Positions 1 through 11,872 of a stretch of 64,000 nt of DNA are shown one piece after another. The DNA lies in contig OY755181.1 of assembly GCA_963576735.1 (NCBI GenBank), positions 5,580,001 through 5,644,000 of the forward strand, in the 5' to 3' direction. Positions within the stretch are counted from its first letter, which is position 1, and each line of letters begins with the position of its first letter. Source of the DNA: Bedellia somnulentella. Its lineage: Eukaryota; Arthropoda; Insecta; Lepidoptera; Bedelliidae. The notes under the pieces were generated by a model that made no database searches, was not told the DNA's origin, and saw only the letters and a list, made by a program, of their open reading frames with translations. The position numbers and the translations under genes are program-made.

Positions 1-87
1 AAGGTCTCCAATTAATCTTGAGATTTTAAGGTGATGCTTTTTGGTTGAGTCGACTTGTTCTATAAATGTTTCTGAATGGAGATTCAT

Positions 88-322
88 ACATACATGAATC
101 TCTGGCTATAAATCTCTAGGAGAGGTAGCCAGAGATAAGGAATCAGAAATTTCTCAGCGACTTTTGGTAGTTTCGTGGGGAAAAGATGGTGAAATATAGG
201 TTGTTGGTTATGGGTCATCGCATCGCCCAAAACGCCATACAAAGCCCTAATACCGTTAGTCGCCTCTTACGTTCACCCACCGGAAGCAATTGGGTAGTGC
301 TATTTTAAGCCGACACTTACAG
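88..322 (-). mobile_element. TATG-tailed retroposon, copy 1
   Basis: About 235 bp with the 15-bp target duplication TGAATGGAGATTCAT at 73-87 and 323-337. Family hallmarks: (CATA)n at the left, GGTAGCCAGAG, TCGCATCGCCC, TTAGTCGCCTCTTACG, AAGCCGACACT at the right. Element strand is minus. Confidence 0.88.
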
Positions 323-337
323 TGAATGGAGATTCAT

Positions 338-489
338 CTTTATTTCATATTTAAAAGGGGTTGAAAGTTTAGTGAGAAAAAGATTATAAAATAAATAATG
401 ATTGATTATGAGCCTCCAGATACATCGCCTAACAATGGCACTGATTTAAAGAGGCAGTTGTATATAGCGGATTTGGTAAGTTAAAAATT
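338..489. other. Left flank, nothing recognised
   Basis: AT-rich, no coding signal. Confidence 0.5.
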
Positions 490-830
490 ATAAATGGCAC
501 GTTTAATAACTAGATCAGCAGTTAAAACTAAGCAGTAAAGTAAACAAAAATGAGTAATAAAAAATAATGAAATGGATCAGTGAATATATAATTGAGTAGG
601 AAAATAATTAAATGGGCGGTAAAAAATATTGAACGAGCGGTTACGCGTGGGTAGTAATAAATCGGAATTTGTCGGTAAGAAATCTCATTCTAAGCAATTC
701 TATAAAGTAAGTAAGCATATAGGCATGCATCAGACATTTAGGGCTCGCTCCGCTGCGCTACGCTCGCTCGTTTTATACATAATCTAACCTAACCTAACCT
801 AATTAAATGTGATAACCTAACTTTTCTTTG
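490..830. repeat. Probable degraded interspersed repeat with CCTAA run
   Basis: Gene-free. Contains AGCAGT/GGGCGGTAAAAAAT/GAACGAGCGGTTACGCG, the low-complexity GCTCGCTCCGCTGCGCTACG at 744-763, and three CCTAA units (784-802), the complement of the insect telomere repeat TTAGG. A partly inverse counterpart of the first motifs occurs at 1880-2005. All are typical of lepidopteran dispersed repeats. Confidence 0.45.
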
Positions 831-1242
831 TCTGCAGGGGGCTTTCAGGGGGCAGGGGGATATTTGTAGCTAAATGAAGACGAATTCACAGAACATATTT
901 AAAATAAAATTTACAGGAAGCCAGATAATGATCCCAATTAATACAATAGGACACTTTTTAACCCAGGAAAAATTAAGAGATCAATAAATTTTCTTAAAAA
1001 ATGATGAAACAGACTAACTGACTAAGAATCAATGCTCGGCCGAAACTACTATACTTTTAAACTAAAAATTTATTAAGTGAAAAAAATGTGAGGACACTAT
1101 GAATAACACCTTTTTTCTCATCCCATGACAGAGACCTTCAACAGGTCAGTTGAATATTTCAGTTTGACGACGTGAAAGTCTACACTTTTGACAATACGAA
1201 GTCTGTGGGGTCAGCTAGTGATAAAATAACCAACTAATGTAT

Positions 1243-1878
1243 TTTTAGGGTTCCGTAGCCAAATGGCAAAAACGGGACCCTTATAGATTCGTCATGTCTG
1301 TCTGTCTGTCCGTCCGTCCGTCCGTCCGTCCGTATGTCACAGCCAGTTTATTCCGAAACTATAAGAACTACATTATTGGAAATTGGTGCGTAGATGTATT
1401 CTGTAAACCGCATTAAGATTTTAAAATAAAATCTGAAAAAAAAACCAAAATTTTTAGGGTTCCCCATACATAGAACTGAAACTCAACATTTTTTTTTCAT
1501 CAAACCTATACGTGTGGGGTATCTATCAAAAGGTATTTGAAAATGATGTTGAGGTTTCTTATATCATTTTTTTCAAAACTGAATAGTTTGCGCGAGAGAC
1601 TTTTTCAAAGTGCTAAAATGTGTGTCCCCCCCCCCCGTAACTTCTAAAATATGGGCATGATAATACTGAAAAAAATATATGATGTGTATTACTATACAAA
1701 CTACTAACGAAAATTGGTTTGAATGAGATCTAGCCCGTAGTTCTATTTTTAAACGTCATAAATCAAATTACTTACCTAATTTGGCTCCCATGATTTTCAC
1801 ACAAACGGGATTTTCTATATATATGATAGTACGGAACCCTTAGTGCGCGATCCGACTCGCACTTGGCCGGTTTTTTTA
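1243..1878 (+). repeat. Lepidopteran AGGGTTCCGTA interspersed repeat
   Basis: AGGGTTCCGTA at 1247-1257 and its inverse TACGGAACCCT at 1830-1840 frame an internal GTCTGTCCGTCCG microsatellite. The right end has GATCCGACTCGCACTTGGCC followed by GGTTTTTTT. These are hallmark sequences of a repeat found throughout Lepidoptera. A poly-C run lies at about 1626-1636. Confidence 0.85.
1295..1333 (+). repeat. (GTCT/GTCC)n microsatellite
   Basis: Tetranucleotide run of GTCT then GTCC units inside the AGGGTTCCGTA repeat. Confidence 0.9.
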
Positions 1879-3390
1879 TTACTGTCTATGTTTTACTGTC
1901 GCAATAATTATTCAACCGCCATTAAATTAAATAACTGCTCAATATGTTTTTCAACTAATCATAATAACATCTCGAATTTTAAATAACAGCTCAAAAAATT
2001 AGTTCCCCTAACAATTATTTAAAAATCCTCAACTTTAAGACGCCACTCTCTCCTTACGATGCCTTCGTGAAGAAATGGGGTAGTGCTATTCTAAGCAGAA
2101 TGTATGCAGTACCTTACGAATATTATCTTAAAATGCATTGCTTGCTTTGAATTCATCCATTTGTCAATGAATTTATAAAGTAACGTCATGAAAATATTGT
2201 AAAATAAATAAGGGTTGTTGGAGAATACAAAAAATAAGTAGGCCCTTTAGGAGGTTCCTAGGCAAAGGGATGGAGTAGTGAAGTATTAATACGTTACACA
2301 TGAAGTTAAAAGATATATTTTTTTTAATTTATCGTCATATATTAATTTCAACGATTGTTTATTAACAAAGATAAGTTGCCGAAACTCGTTGCGATAATAA
2401 GTGCACCTGCTATCTTTTGAGGAATATCAAGTTTGATGTTTTTTTAGATGTACATTGATACATACATATATTAAGGGCCTTAAATATCAAAAAAGGGTAG
2501 CCAGTACTTCAGAGCTAGAATTTCCTCTGCCATATTTGAATTAGTTTAGATAGAATCAAAGATCTAATATCGGACATATCAAGACATTTTGCATAACCAA
2601 TGTGTTTGCCTCACAGCCCATACATGTTCCCACCAGGGAGCTCAAAACTGCCATGAACCCACTCTGCTCTAATAAAGATTTGCCTTCCCTTCCGAGGCTC
2701 GGATTATTTTTATTTTAGTTCAGGGTGAGTATGAATGCGAGAATTGTGAGCTTGAACCATCAGGTGCTTCAAGCTCCCAATATCCTATCAAACGCGGTTT
2801 AATTTGGTTATACTCGACATGGTTCATAACAACGTATGGAAAACTTATATAACACTTTACACAATAAAGTTAATTGCAAAATAAATTTACTGAAATTTGT
2901 GGATTTTCGTATTTTCTTTACCGTTAGACTACATAGGCATTTACAATTTTAGATTAGTAAGTTTTGTCTAGTCTACTAAGTAGATGAATATATTTTCATA
3001 AATTTTAGGCAATTATAGAAAAGTATCGTATATATTTAAATTATCTCTTTCTCTTTCATCATCTACAACATTTTCCAAAGTAACTTTGCCTCGTTACTCA
3101 TAAATACTATTTGGAAATTGCCAACTAAAGTCGTAATTTTATACGCTGAAGACTTTTAATGTTTTTTATTTTGATTAGTTTCTTCAAGTTTGCGATCTCA
3201 AAAAAACGGTGTTTAATCTTAGTATTGATAGTAAATTAAATTGAGAACATATCTCTATGATAAGATATTAAATATGTATCTCAAAAATATTTAAATAAGG
3301 AGCCATCGGGTCCCGGTGAGTTTGTGAGTTCGACTACCGTTGTGGGCAGACATTATTATGGCAAATATCGATATAACCATGCTTGGGACA
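1879..3390. other. Gene-free stretch
   Basis: AT-rich sequence with only repeat scraps (1880-2005 partly inverse to 500-650; retroposon bits at 2060-2095 and 2456-2550). No splice-bounded coding signal was seen. Confidence 0.5.
2456..2550 (-). mobile_element. TATG-tailed retroposon, fragment
   Basis: ATACATACATATATT...AGGGTAGCCAGTACTTCAG matches the tail end of the family only. A 35-bp piece of the other end lies at 2060-2095 (GAAATGGGGTAGTGCTATTC). Confidence 0.6.
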
Positions 3391-3607
3391 CATGGTCACC
3401 TGGTGTTCAGTGTGCCCACGTTTTGGTTGGACAGTGTATCCACGTGATAGGGGGCAGGTCTATCGCCGTTTTATGCGAATACACTGTCACATGACAAGGT
3501 ACACTATGTGGGTTTCCTCCCAATGTGTTCCCTGCCACATATGACATGGGAAATGAACTCTCATCGTCTGCACGATGAGCGGTGTTCTGCCCACTGTGCT
3601 ATCATGG
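3391..3607 (-). mobile_element. tRNA-headed SINE, partial
   Basis: CACCTGGTGTTCAGTGTGCC...GGTTTCCTCCCAATGTG...GTTCTGCCCACTGTGCTATC; 3' tail and part of the body missing. Confidence 0.82.
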
Positions 3608-4436
3608 TATTCTATTCACAGACCTGTTAAATATACACAAGTTCACAAGAATCAGACAGGCCGTTACAAAGTTGTTACTAATACTTTGACACGCGATTTA
3701 TATTAAAACAATATTGATTATGTCTGCTAGTGTATTTTGCAATCGAAACAAATCACTTGATCTAAGACAACATTAATCTAATGAGGCTTTCTTTGCGCCA
3801 AGGTCACGTGACGTGATGACGTCATGTAGCGCCAAATAAGCCTACTGAACCGTGTCAGATATAGTAGATATTAATATTTGCAGCGCCAAAGATTATTAGT
3901 TTATGTAGAAACAACATTTAAATGGAAATTATTGTTGATGTTCTACTTGTACTATTTTGTTCATTATATTTTTATATATTTTAAAGAATAATCAAGGAAA
4001 CGGTTGTATAAACATCGATGATAATTGCAGTATTTTTGTTTTTCTTGTTTTAATAATTATAAAAAAAAAAATTAAGATTTTTAAGAACCAACGGATAATC
4101 GTTTATTTTTTGATAAACAGCGAATTAAGTGGATTGAATATTTATTTAAGTTGATATAATCTTTGCTATTTAATAAAAAAATACAGCTTCACAATTCACA
4201 AATGTTAAAAAAGGTAACTGCCATAACAACCAAAATGTTCTAAATTAACAACTGCCTTCTAAAATATATACCTCAAAAAATGGGATAAAATTTCACCGCT
4301 ATAAGTGTCGCTTCTGTATCATTTTACTCTTTTAATTGAATGAGTGGCAGTGCGTAATTTGCAACGGAGAAGAAATTTCAAGTTCAATCAACATCAAAAT
4401 TGGGGCGTAGTGTATTATTTATCGGAGCAATGAAAA
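3608..4436. other. Upstream region of gene 1
   Basis: Possible regulatory DNA. Notable CpG-containing patch 3788-3900 with GGTCACGTGACGTGATGACG then TCATG, and two GCGCCAAA motifs. The open frame at 3957-4154 is AT-rich chance. Confidence 0.4.
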
Positions 4437-4444
4437 TATAAAAG
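4437..4444 (+). promoter_or_regulatory. TATA box of cuticular gene 1
   Basis: TATAAAAG lies 65 bp upstream of the ATG at 4502. That spacing gives a start of transcription near 4467-4475 and a short 5' leader. Seen directly; use as a core promoter is inferred from the same layout at the four sister genes. Confidence 0.75.
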
Positions 4445-4501
4445 GTAGCCGTTGATAATATGGTGCATACGTTCTCAACCATTCAAGGAACAGTGTTCAA
4501 T

Positions 4502-6428
4502 ATGAAATCAATTGTAAGTTCTTCAATCGATATATTAATATTTGATTCTATAGCTTATAAATAACTCGTGTTAAAATATGTCTGTAAAAAAAATATTTTG
4601 ATAGTAAAAGTATATTTTTTTAAAGTATTTTCGCGAATAAAACGGTATTTGTCTGTCTGATTACTCCATTAATATAAACTTTTTTCGGAATCATTACTAA
4701 AAATACATATTTCACAATATTTAGTAACCAAATAAAAAGAGAAAAGGTCACATATGACGTAGCATCACCTGTATTGTCTATAAAATAGATGTCATTGACC
4801 TTCCTTGCGGTGACAGCTAAAAAACGTAAAATTTTATGACGCCATTAAAATGTAATTCTGAAATCGTATTTCAATGCATGATGGAAGTTTAAGAGGCTGT
4901 AACAGGCAAAATTATGCTAATATAGACGTTATGCTCATCACGCACAAATTAGAATTGTAATGTTCATTAAGTGATACGAATTTATGAAATTGCAAAAAAT
5001 ATCATTTAAAGTTTTCATATGTTCAATCACTAAAGTCAATACAATCAATGATCAACTTACCAGCCCCTTAAACATAAAGGGCATGAGCTTAATAAGTGGT
5101 ATTTGGGGTCTGTAATTAATTATTACTGAAAACAATTAAAATTGCGTGAGTGATGAAAAAAGGAGGTGTTAAAAATTAAATGAATGAATATCCCCAGGCG
5201 CTCATTTTGAGAGATTGTAATTAAATAGTCATGAAAAAGTGTTGCAACTTTATCTCAAGCAAAATTATTCAATGCGTCTTAATTTTAATCTCAGTTATGA
5301 AAAGTGCTTTATTAGCGCTATATAAATTAGGAATGATTAATTAAAAAACTTTATCTCTTTCGCAAAAATCTTAAAGGAATATATTAGTTACTTAAATACT
5401 TAAAAAATTGCTGACGAGTAAATTTCTCATTCTGGCAATAAGTATTCCACTTATTTTTTTCTATAGAATTAAGATTTGTTTATTACAATAAGCTGAGTAC
5501 CGTTGACTTAGAATAGCGCTAAACCATTTATGTGATGATGATGATACGCATCATCAACCTTCCTGTATTTTACCATCGTTACTAAACTCAACGATAAGAT
5601 TAAATTGAATTTAGTATACAGATAAAAAAAAAATATATTTATAAACATTCAGATTTTTACGTGAGTCAATATGGACCATACAATATTACATTAAAGACAC
5701 TCAATCATGTTTCAATACTTTTTCAGGCTCTCTTCGCCGTTTTCCTGGCTCTGGCCAGCGCAGCTCCTGGCTACGTTGAGCTCCACGAGACCCACTTAGT
5801 GCCACTGACATCCAAATCTACAATTACTAAGAGCAGCCATCATATCGACCATGGTACCACAACCCTAATTCACGCACCAGTAGTCCCTGTGGTACATGCC
5901 GCCCCTATTGTTTCTGTACACCATGCTCCTCTCACTAAGAAAACCACGATAACGAAGAACAGCCATGCCATTAACCATGGAAGCACTACGTATTTACACG
6001 CACCAATAGTCCATGAAGTACACGCTGTAGCTGAACATGCGCCAGTAGTCCATCACGTACCACTGACCAAGAGGACAACCATTACGAAGAACAGCCACGT
6101 TGTTGATCACGGAAGCACCACATATTTACATGCCCCAATTGTACATGAAGTTCATGCACCAATAGTACATGAAGTACATGCGCCAGTTGTTCATGTAGCT
6201 CCAGTAAAGAAGACTACAATTTCTAAGAATAGTCACGTGATTGATCACGGTACCACTCATGTTTTGCACTCAGCTCCATTAGTACATGCAGTACCCGTAG
6301 TACACACTCACTCAGCTCCTTTGGTGACTTTGAAGACTGGTGACTCAGCAATATCTCACCAATCACAGTCCGTACATGAAACTGCACCAGTAATCAAACA
6401 TTTGCCATTGTACGCTATCCATCATTGA
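4502..6428 (+). CDS. Cuticular protein-like gene 1, two exons (4502-4513, 5727-6428)
   Basis: Predicted secreted structural cuticle protein of 237 residues. Exon 1 encodes only M-K-S-I and ends at a GTAAGT donor (4514). Exon 2 follows a TTTTTCAG acceptor in phase 0, completing a signal peptide (hydrophobic to about residue 16, then A-A-P-G). The open frame also extends back into the intron to 5661, but that start lacks a signal sequence, so the spliced start is preferred. The mature chain is rich in His, Val, Pro and Thr and has no Cys. It carries four spaced units of the form K-x-T-I-T/S-K-x-S-H...D/N-H-G at about residues 34, 76, 120 and 165, separated by H-A-P-I/V-V-H repeats. No chitin-binding R&R consensus is visible, so it belongs with the low-complexity cuticular proteins (those annotated as cuticle protein 16.5-like in Lepidoptera). 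AATAAA at 6553-6558 and ATTAAA at 6517-6522 are candidate poly(A) signals. First of a five-gene tandem cluster. Confidence 0.88.
4514..5726 (+). other. Intron 1 of gene 1
   Basis: 1,213 bp, GTAAGT...TTTTTCAG, AT-rich; no mobile element recognised. A short (GAT)n/ATGCGTATC hairpin-like patch is at 5531-5555. Confidence 0.75.
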
Positions 6429-6694
6429 ATTGAAGCCGATCGATTTTTTACAATTAGCTTGATTTTTATTTTTGTATTTTTATTTCTATTTATTGTCATC
6501 TTGTCTTGCAATTGCCATTAAATGTTTTTGATTATTTATTAGTTTTTAGGAAAATAAACGAATTTTGTCCTAAAGTTGTTGTTTTATTTTGACAGCTGTA
6601 TCACCTCTATCTAGAAATACAGTAGTTTAATTTATTTAATTTTATTTATTTTTAAAATATTAATCAAATTTGATAGCACTGTGGAAAAGATCTG

Positions 6695-6985
6695 CTCAAC
6701 TCAAACTCAGTCAAGCGTTGGCAGAGGTACTAATACTTCTGAACAACACGTGACATCGTCACTTGGTGTCCAGAGTGCCCACGTTTTGCTTGGACAGTAT
6801 ACTCACATGATAGGGGCAGGCCTATCGCCGTTTTGTATGAATACCCTGTCACGAAATGACTATGTATAACTTAACCGTGTGGGTATCCTCACAATGTTTT
6901 CCCTCATCGTTATCAACCATGTTAAATTAACCACACATATGACTTAAGAAAAGACAAATGTGTGTAGGTCCGACCCAGGCTATAT
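6695..6985 (-). mobile_element. tRNA-headed SINE, head missing
   Basis: Lies just downstream of gene 1. GCAGAGGTACTAATACTTCTG through ATGTGTGTAGGTCCGACCC; the open frame here is a shadow. Confidence 0.82.
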
Positions 6986-7279
6986 AATATCACTTATCCT
7001 TCGTCTTCTCACTTCGTCATATGACACTGTATGGATACAAAGGGACAATAAGCTTACTCCGATTACATAAATGCACTCACTATCCATGTCCAAGCCAAAG
7101 GTATTAATGGGTATTCTTTGTATCAGGATAAAATATGACAGGTGATCTGGTTCCCTAGATACAATGAAGTATTGGCTACTCTGCCACTACACGAATAAGA
7201 CAAAAAGTAAAGATTTAATCAAATTTAATCATGGTGCTTTATTTCTATAGTACTATATCATTTAGCCTGTATATATTTT

Positions 7280-7432
7280 TGGGCGATATGGTCGGTGACC
7301 TATCCCCAGCATCCTTAATTTTAAATCTTTTCCCCATCCAAGTTCCAAAATTGGCTAACGAATCACCTATTTCGAAGATCTGCCTACCTCTTTCAGGGAT
7401 TAATAGCCGTGAGTATATGTATGTATTGTATG
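7280..7432 (+). mobile_element. TATG-tailed retroposon, 5'-truncated copy
   Basis: GGGCGATATGGTCGG...TTTTCCCCATCCAAGTTCC...TAGCCGTGAGTATATGTATG: the 3' half of the family. The open frames here are shadows. Confidence 0.8.
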
Positions 7433-7685
7433 TCACTTGGGTCGTTATTATTGGTCCACTTAGTTCACTCAGTTTTATTTTAATTCTTATATATAATATA
7501 CGAGGGGCATGCCAATAGAAGTTAGATACTCTTTTCTCATTTAATTGACACTGGCAAGCTATACACCATCTTATAGGTTGGTTTTTTTTATTGACATATT
7601 TGAATAAAGAACCATTTCTTTTTTTTATTTTTTATTTGAATGAGCATCATTTTTCCGAGAATCTGGCGGGAATTCACTTGCAACA

Positions 7686-8405
7686 ATGGAACTCAGTCGA
7701 CGTGATTTTCGCGCTATGATTTATCATGACTTTAAAAAAGGTTTGAAGCCTCAAGAATGTTTTGAACTTTTTGCTTCCACTTTTGGTGAGTCTGCTTGTT
7801 CCCGAGCAACAGTATTCAATTGGTTTGCTGAATTTAAAAGAGGACGGGGGTGCCGCACAAACTTACCGATGAGCAGAAAGACAGTCGGGTGGATTGGTGC
7901 CTATTAATGATAGATAAATTCAACGGAGGCGAGAAATAACGTGTATGATATACTGACTGGTGGCAAAACATGGCTATATAACTATGATCCCGAATCAAAG
8001 CGACAGTCGACTGTATGGTGCTTTGAAGACGAGCCAACTCCAACGAAATGTCGCCGTGCACGAAGCACACAGAAAAAAATGGTCACCTCGTTTTTCTGCA
8101 AAACGGGTAATATTGCTACTGTTGTGCTAGAGAATAAAAGAACGATAAACTCCGAATGGTATGTGACAGTTTGTGCTCTAACAGTAATATCAGCTTGGTG
8201 TGACAAGCGACCGAAGTCAGGAATCCGGCACCTTCTCTGGCACCACAACAATGCGGCGCCGCGCACGTCTGCCAGAACACTAGACTTTTTCAACTCGAAA
8301 AATGTGTCAATTCTCCCTCACCCGCCATATTTCCCTGACCTAGCGCCTTCTAATTTCTACTTGTTTCCAAAAAATCAAAGAAAAACTAAAGGGAGAAGGG
8401 TTTGA
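7686..8405 (+). pseudogene. Mariner transposase pseudogene (DD34D family)
   Basis: The N-terminal part (from 7686) matches the mariner helix-turn-helix: R-D-F-R-A-M-I-Y-H-D-F-K-K-G, then A-T-V-F-N-W-F-A-E-F-K-R-G. Stops (7905 onwards) and a deletion of roughly 60 codons then intervene. The catalytic half reopens in the same frame at 7941. The DD34D spacing is preserved but all three catalytic Asp positions are substituted. T-G-D-E is T-G-G-K (GGC at 7962, AAA at 7965), H-H-D-N is H-H-N-N (AAC at 8247), and A-P-S-D is A-P-S-N (AAT at 8352), with exactly 34 residues between the last two. A frameshift near 8385 moves the C-terminal part to another frame up to about 8535. It cannot encode an active enzyme. 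Confidence 0.92.
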
Positions 8406-8545
8406 AAGCAAAGAAGATGAGCTGGTTGCCTATAATTTCGAGATTTCTGTGGTATCTAAGAAGAGTGGTCACAGGTATTTTCCAATTGGTTCAGACGTAT
8501 GGAAAAGTGTAAACGTGCTCAGGGTGAATAATTTGAAAAGATCGA

Positions 8546-8796
8546 TACATACATACATACATATACTCACGGCTATAATTCCCTAGACGGGGTAGCCAGA
8601 GCTTTGGAATGAGAAATTCCTCAGCCACTTTTGGAAGTTGAGTGGGGAAAAGATGGTAATAAAAATGTTTTTGGTGACGGGTCTCCAACCACATCGCCCA
8701 AAAAACACTTGAAAAGCCCCTATACCCTTAGTCGCCTCTTACGATCACCCACGGGTAGAAATGGGGTAGTGTTATTCTAAGCCGGTACTACACAGC
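8546..8796 (-). mobile_element. TATG-tailed retroposon nested in the mariner
   Basis: Full-length copy with diagnostic CCACGGG(T)AGAAATGGGG and ATAATAAAAATG (subfamily B). Imperfect flanking repeat ATCGATAC/ATCAATAC. Its position inside the mariner makes it younger than the mariner. Confidence 0.88.
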
Positions 8797-8866
8797 AATC
8801 AATACTTATAATAAAGAATAAATTTTATAATTTTTGAGTATCTAGTTTCTTTTGGCATGCCCCTCG

Positions 8867-9204
8867 TATACATATATATCTTAATAAATAATAAAATAAC
8901 ATAAATAGTAAAGATAAAGAATTTTTTAATACTGTTGGTTTTGCATTAACTTTAGAATGTTTACGACATTATAGTGTATCGTAAATTGTTGAAAGCTGGC
9001 GGCTCGCACAAAAACTTGTCATTACAAAGCACAAAAAAAAAATATTTTTTGTAATTTCCTTGTAACGAGAGTGAGTCTATATATTTCGTTAAATACTTGT
9101 AAAAGTGACACATTAATTTAACTTATTCTCATTAAAATATCAGTACTTGCTCATTTTTCAATCAAACAAGAAAAAAACTACTTCTGGTACTACTGCTGGT
9201 ACTA
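8867..9204. other. Gene-free stretch
   Basis: Nothing recognised. Confidence 0.4.
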
Positions 9205-9345
9205 AGTTCTCTAAGTAGGTGACTAGCCTCTGAGTCTCGAGGTCGCGGGTTCGAATCCAGCCGAGAGCATTAATTTAATGATAAATATGAATGCGTGTTT
9301 TCTAGTCTTTGATGCTATTTATACGAGTAAGATAATAGAATATGA
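9205..9345 (+). mobile_element. Second tRNA-headed SINE family
   Basis: B-box GCGGGTTCGAATCC, then GAGAGC...ATGATAAATATGAATG and TCTAGTCTTTGATGCTATTT. Sister copies at 16072-16252, 23619-23760 and 50082-50247. Confidence 0.68.
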
Positions 9346-9800
9346 AAAAAATATTGAGTAAATACTGTTTACTACCTTACCACAGCTTCTATTTATTTAT
9401 TTATATTTACGAAAATAGTATTTTTTTTATTCTTGTGAAATTGCACATAAATACATGTAAGTATTTACGTCTTACAATATAATTAATAATTGATATTAAT
9501 ATCTTATCAAGGCTTCTACTACATCAAGGTCAAGGAACCCGTTGTTGCTCAAAAACAAAAATGATACTCAGTTAAATTTAATGCCACTACAAAAACGGAT
9601 TACTATTATATTAATGACCGGCGCGGCGCTTGCGCAGCCTGTGTATGTATAAATGATAATTTCATATTATTAACTTTAAAAACAAAATTAAACAGATCTT
9701 AAATGCTTCGATGTCGTAATGACCTGAAAAACTACAGCGGTAGATCAGACACTAGGATGAATGAATCTTAAATATTGAGAGGCTTTACTCAACTCTACTG

Positions 9801-10042
9801 CATACAACATACATACTCAAGGCTATTAATCTCTAGAGAGGGCTAGAGCTTCGGAATAAGAAATTTATTCAGCCACTTTTGGAGTTTAAGTCGGGAAGAG
9901 ATATAAAATAAATGTTTTTGGTGATGAGTCTCCGACCGCATCGCCCAAAAATCAATTAAAAAGCTCGTAGCCCTTACTCGCCTCTACCGATCACCCGTGG
10001 CAAGAAACGGGGTATTGCTATTCTAAGCTGGCACAACACAGC
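9801..10042 (-). mobile_element. TATG-tailed retroposon copy
   Basis: CATACAACATACATACTCAAGG...GCTGGCACAACACAGC; moderately diverged. Confidence 0.8.
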
Positions 10043-10054
10043 TTTCGACATCAT

Positions 10055-10265
10055 TCAACTCTACTAATACTTCTGAATATTATTTTTTTGTCATCTTGGG
10101 CCAAAGTAATCAGTTTTTATCTGGACAGTATATTCACGAGATAAGCGGGAGACCTTTCGCCTTATTTATGGATAAATTGTCATTGATGTATATAGAATAG
10201 AGCCATGTCGTTTTCCTCACAATGCATTTGCTCTCCATTAACAATCTTATTCTCTTCTTGCTTAA
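10055..10265 (-). mobile_element. tRNA-headed SINE, diverged
   Basis: CTACTAATACTTCTGAAT...GACAGTATATTCACGAG...GTCGTTTTCCTCACAATGC. Confidence 0.68.
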
Positions 10266-10325
10266 TTACATGAAAGAGAAATTAAAATGTTGATGATGGT
10301 TATTATGTGTATTTTTAATTTAATT

Positions 10326-10564
10326 CGCCGTGTAGTATCGGCTTAGAATAACACTACCCCATTTCTACCCGTGGGTGATCGTAAGAGGCGACTAAGGGTA
10401 TAGAGGCTTTTTAAGTGATTTTTGGGCGATGTGGTTGGAGACCCAAACATTTATTATTACCATCTTTTCCCCAATCAATTTCCAAAAGTGGCTGAGGAAT
10501 TTCTCATTCCAAAGCTCTGGCTACCCTGTTAAGGGATTTATAGCCGTGAGTATATGTATGTATG
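10326..10564 (+). mobile_element. TATG-tailed retroposon copy
   Basis: Full length, subfamily B, with the 10-bp target duplication TAATTTAATT at 10316-10325 and 10565-10574. Confidence 0.87.
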
Positions 10565-10574
10565 TAATTTAATT

Positions 10575-11411
10575 TTAAGTCAAAACCAAAGTTAAAGTCC
10601 AGAAAGTGAATGTATCTGAATTGATTCCTTCACCTCTAATCAACGTAAAACAGCGTATACCTAGACATGAAATATCTACTCAGAAAGTATAAAAGCTCAA
10701 TACACAATGAATCGAAGTAATTTATATTTAAATAACAAAAAGGAGACTGTCTGTGGAAACTTTAATTATGAAGGTACAATTTATCGAATCAACTGAAAGC
10801 AATTTTCCATCATAATTTATTTTCATTGTTTCAGTGTTTTTCGTTCCACTTCAATTCGAGTACTTAACTTAATTAAAGTTTTAATCACAGAACCAGTGTA
10901 CTCTATGGCGGTAATAGAGGTGTTTTATGAAACAATACCTCAAATGATTTGTCCAATGACGACCAGAAAGACACCAGACAGACAGACACCATCATTGTTT
11001 GTGCCCAAATTAAATCTCCAAAGAACAGACAGGACCTATTATAGGCCTTATGGTTCAGGGCACCGTATGTTAAGCCTATATTCATAATAGCCTTTAATAT
11101 CTTATTATTACAGTTTTGTTAGGCCTAAGAAAAAATAACATCAAGTATCTAATTTCGTACTCATTGTTTACGCAGTACATCATCAAAAGGATGGTTCTTA
11201 TACTTTTGAACATTAGGTCAGGTCTGTCGTCTGATGGGAAAATATCAACTTTTTACATAGACAGTACATTCGCAAAATATGGTACAGACCGATTTCCGTA
11301 TTTGCCTTACGAATAAACAATCACGATTTATTATGTAGATTTACGCATAGTTATCAGTTTCACCATGCTGTTAAATATCTATCTCACATGACTTTAATTT
11401 ATTGACCTCTC
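10575..11411. other. Gene-free stretch between genes 1 and 2
   Basis: Short open frames at 10896-11087 and 11116-11316 have no recognisable motif. 11205-11395 weakly resembles a decayed tRNA-headed SINE. Confidence 0.4.
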
Positions 11412-11541
11412 CATTCGGTTTTCTGGAAGAGATCGCTTTTAGTGATAAGACCGCCAATTGTACTATTGTTTTTTAATCTGTTTATTTGTAAATGTTTCTC
11501 CTTTTTGATGTGCAATAAAGAAAATCTATTCTATTCTATAA
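11412..11541 (+). mobile_element. LINE 3'-end fragment with TATTC tail
   Basis: CTGGAAGAGATCGCTTTTAG...GACCGCCAATTG...GTGCAATAAAG...(CTATT)n. Sister copies at 12487-12577 (plus) and 34300-34413 (minus). A familiar lepidopteran LINE terminus; clade not assigned. Confidence 0.7.
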
Positions 11542-11872
11542 CTATCCCAGATTTTTAGGTTTCGTTCCAATGTTTTATCTCGCCGTAACAGATAAACCAC
11601 ACACTTTAAGCATAATAATATGTCTTTTGAAAATATATATTAGTGTAGGTTTGACTAAGAATTTGAATTCCTGTCAGTTTAGCATTAGAGGTAGTGTTTT
11701 GTTCCACAAAGCTACTAAGGTTCTTTCAGATGTAATCAAAGTTCAATGTGTTAATGTAACATTCCGGTTATTTGTCAGTTCATCCATAAAACGCATTCCG
11801 AATATTTACTATATATTGTGAATGATAAAATAATATTTAAAATGACGCTATGTTTGTCAACATATACGTTTT

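Larger units (their letters stand above)
7501..8866 (+). mobile_element. Mariner-family transposon, defective, with nested retroposon
   Basis: 31-bp terminal inverted repeats (7501-7531 and 8836-8866, three mismatches; ends CGAGGGGCATGCCAA) are flanked by TATA/TA, the target dinucleotide of Tc1/mariner. Inside is a broken mariner transposase and, near the 3' end, a TATG-tailed retroposon on the opposite strand (8546-8796). Confidence 0.9.

Noticed and set aside
3957..4154. Open frame upstream of gene 1
   Set aside because: AT-rich chance frame (Ile/Lys/Asn composition), no signal or motif.
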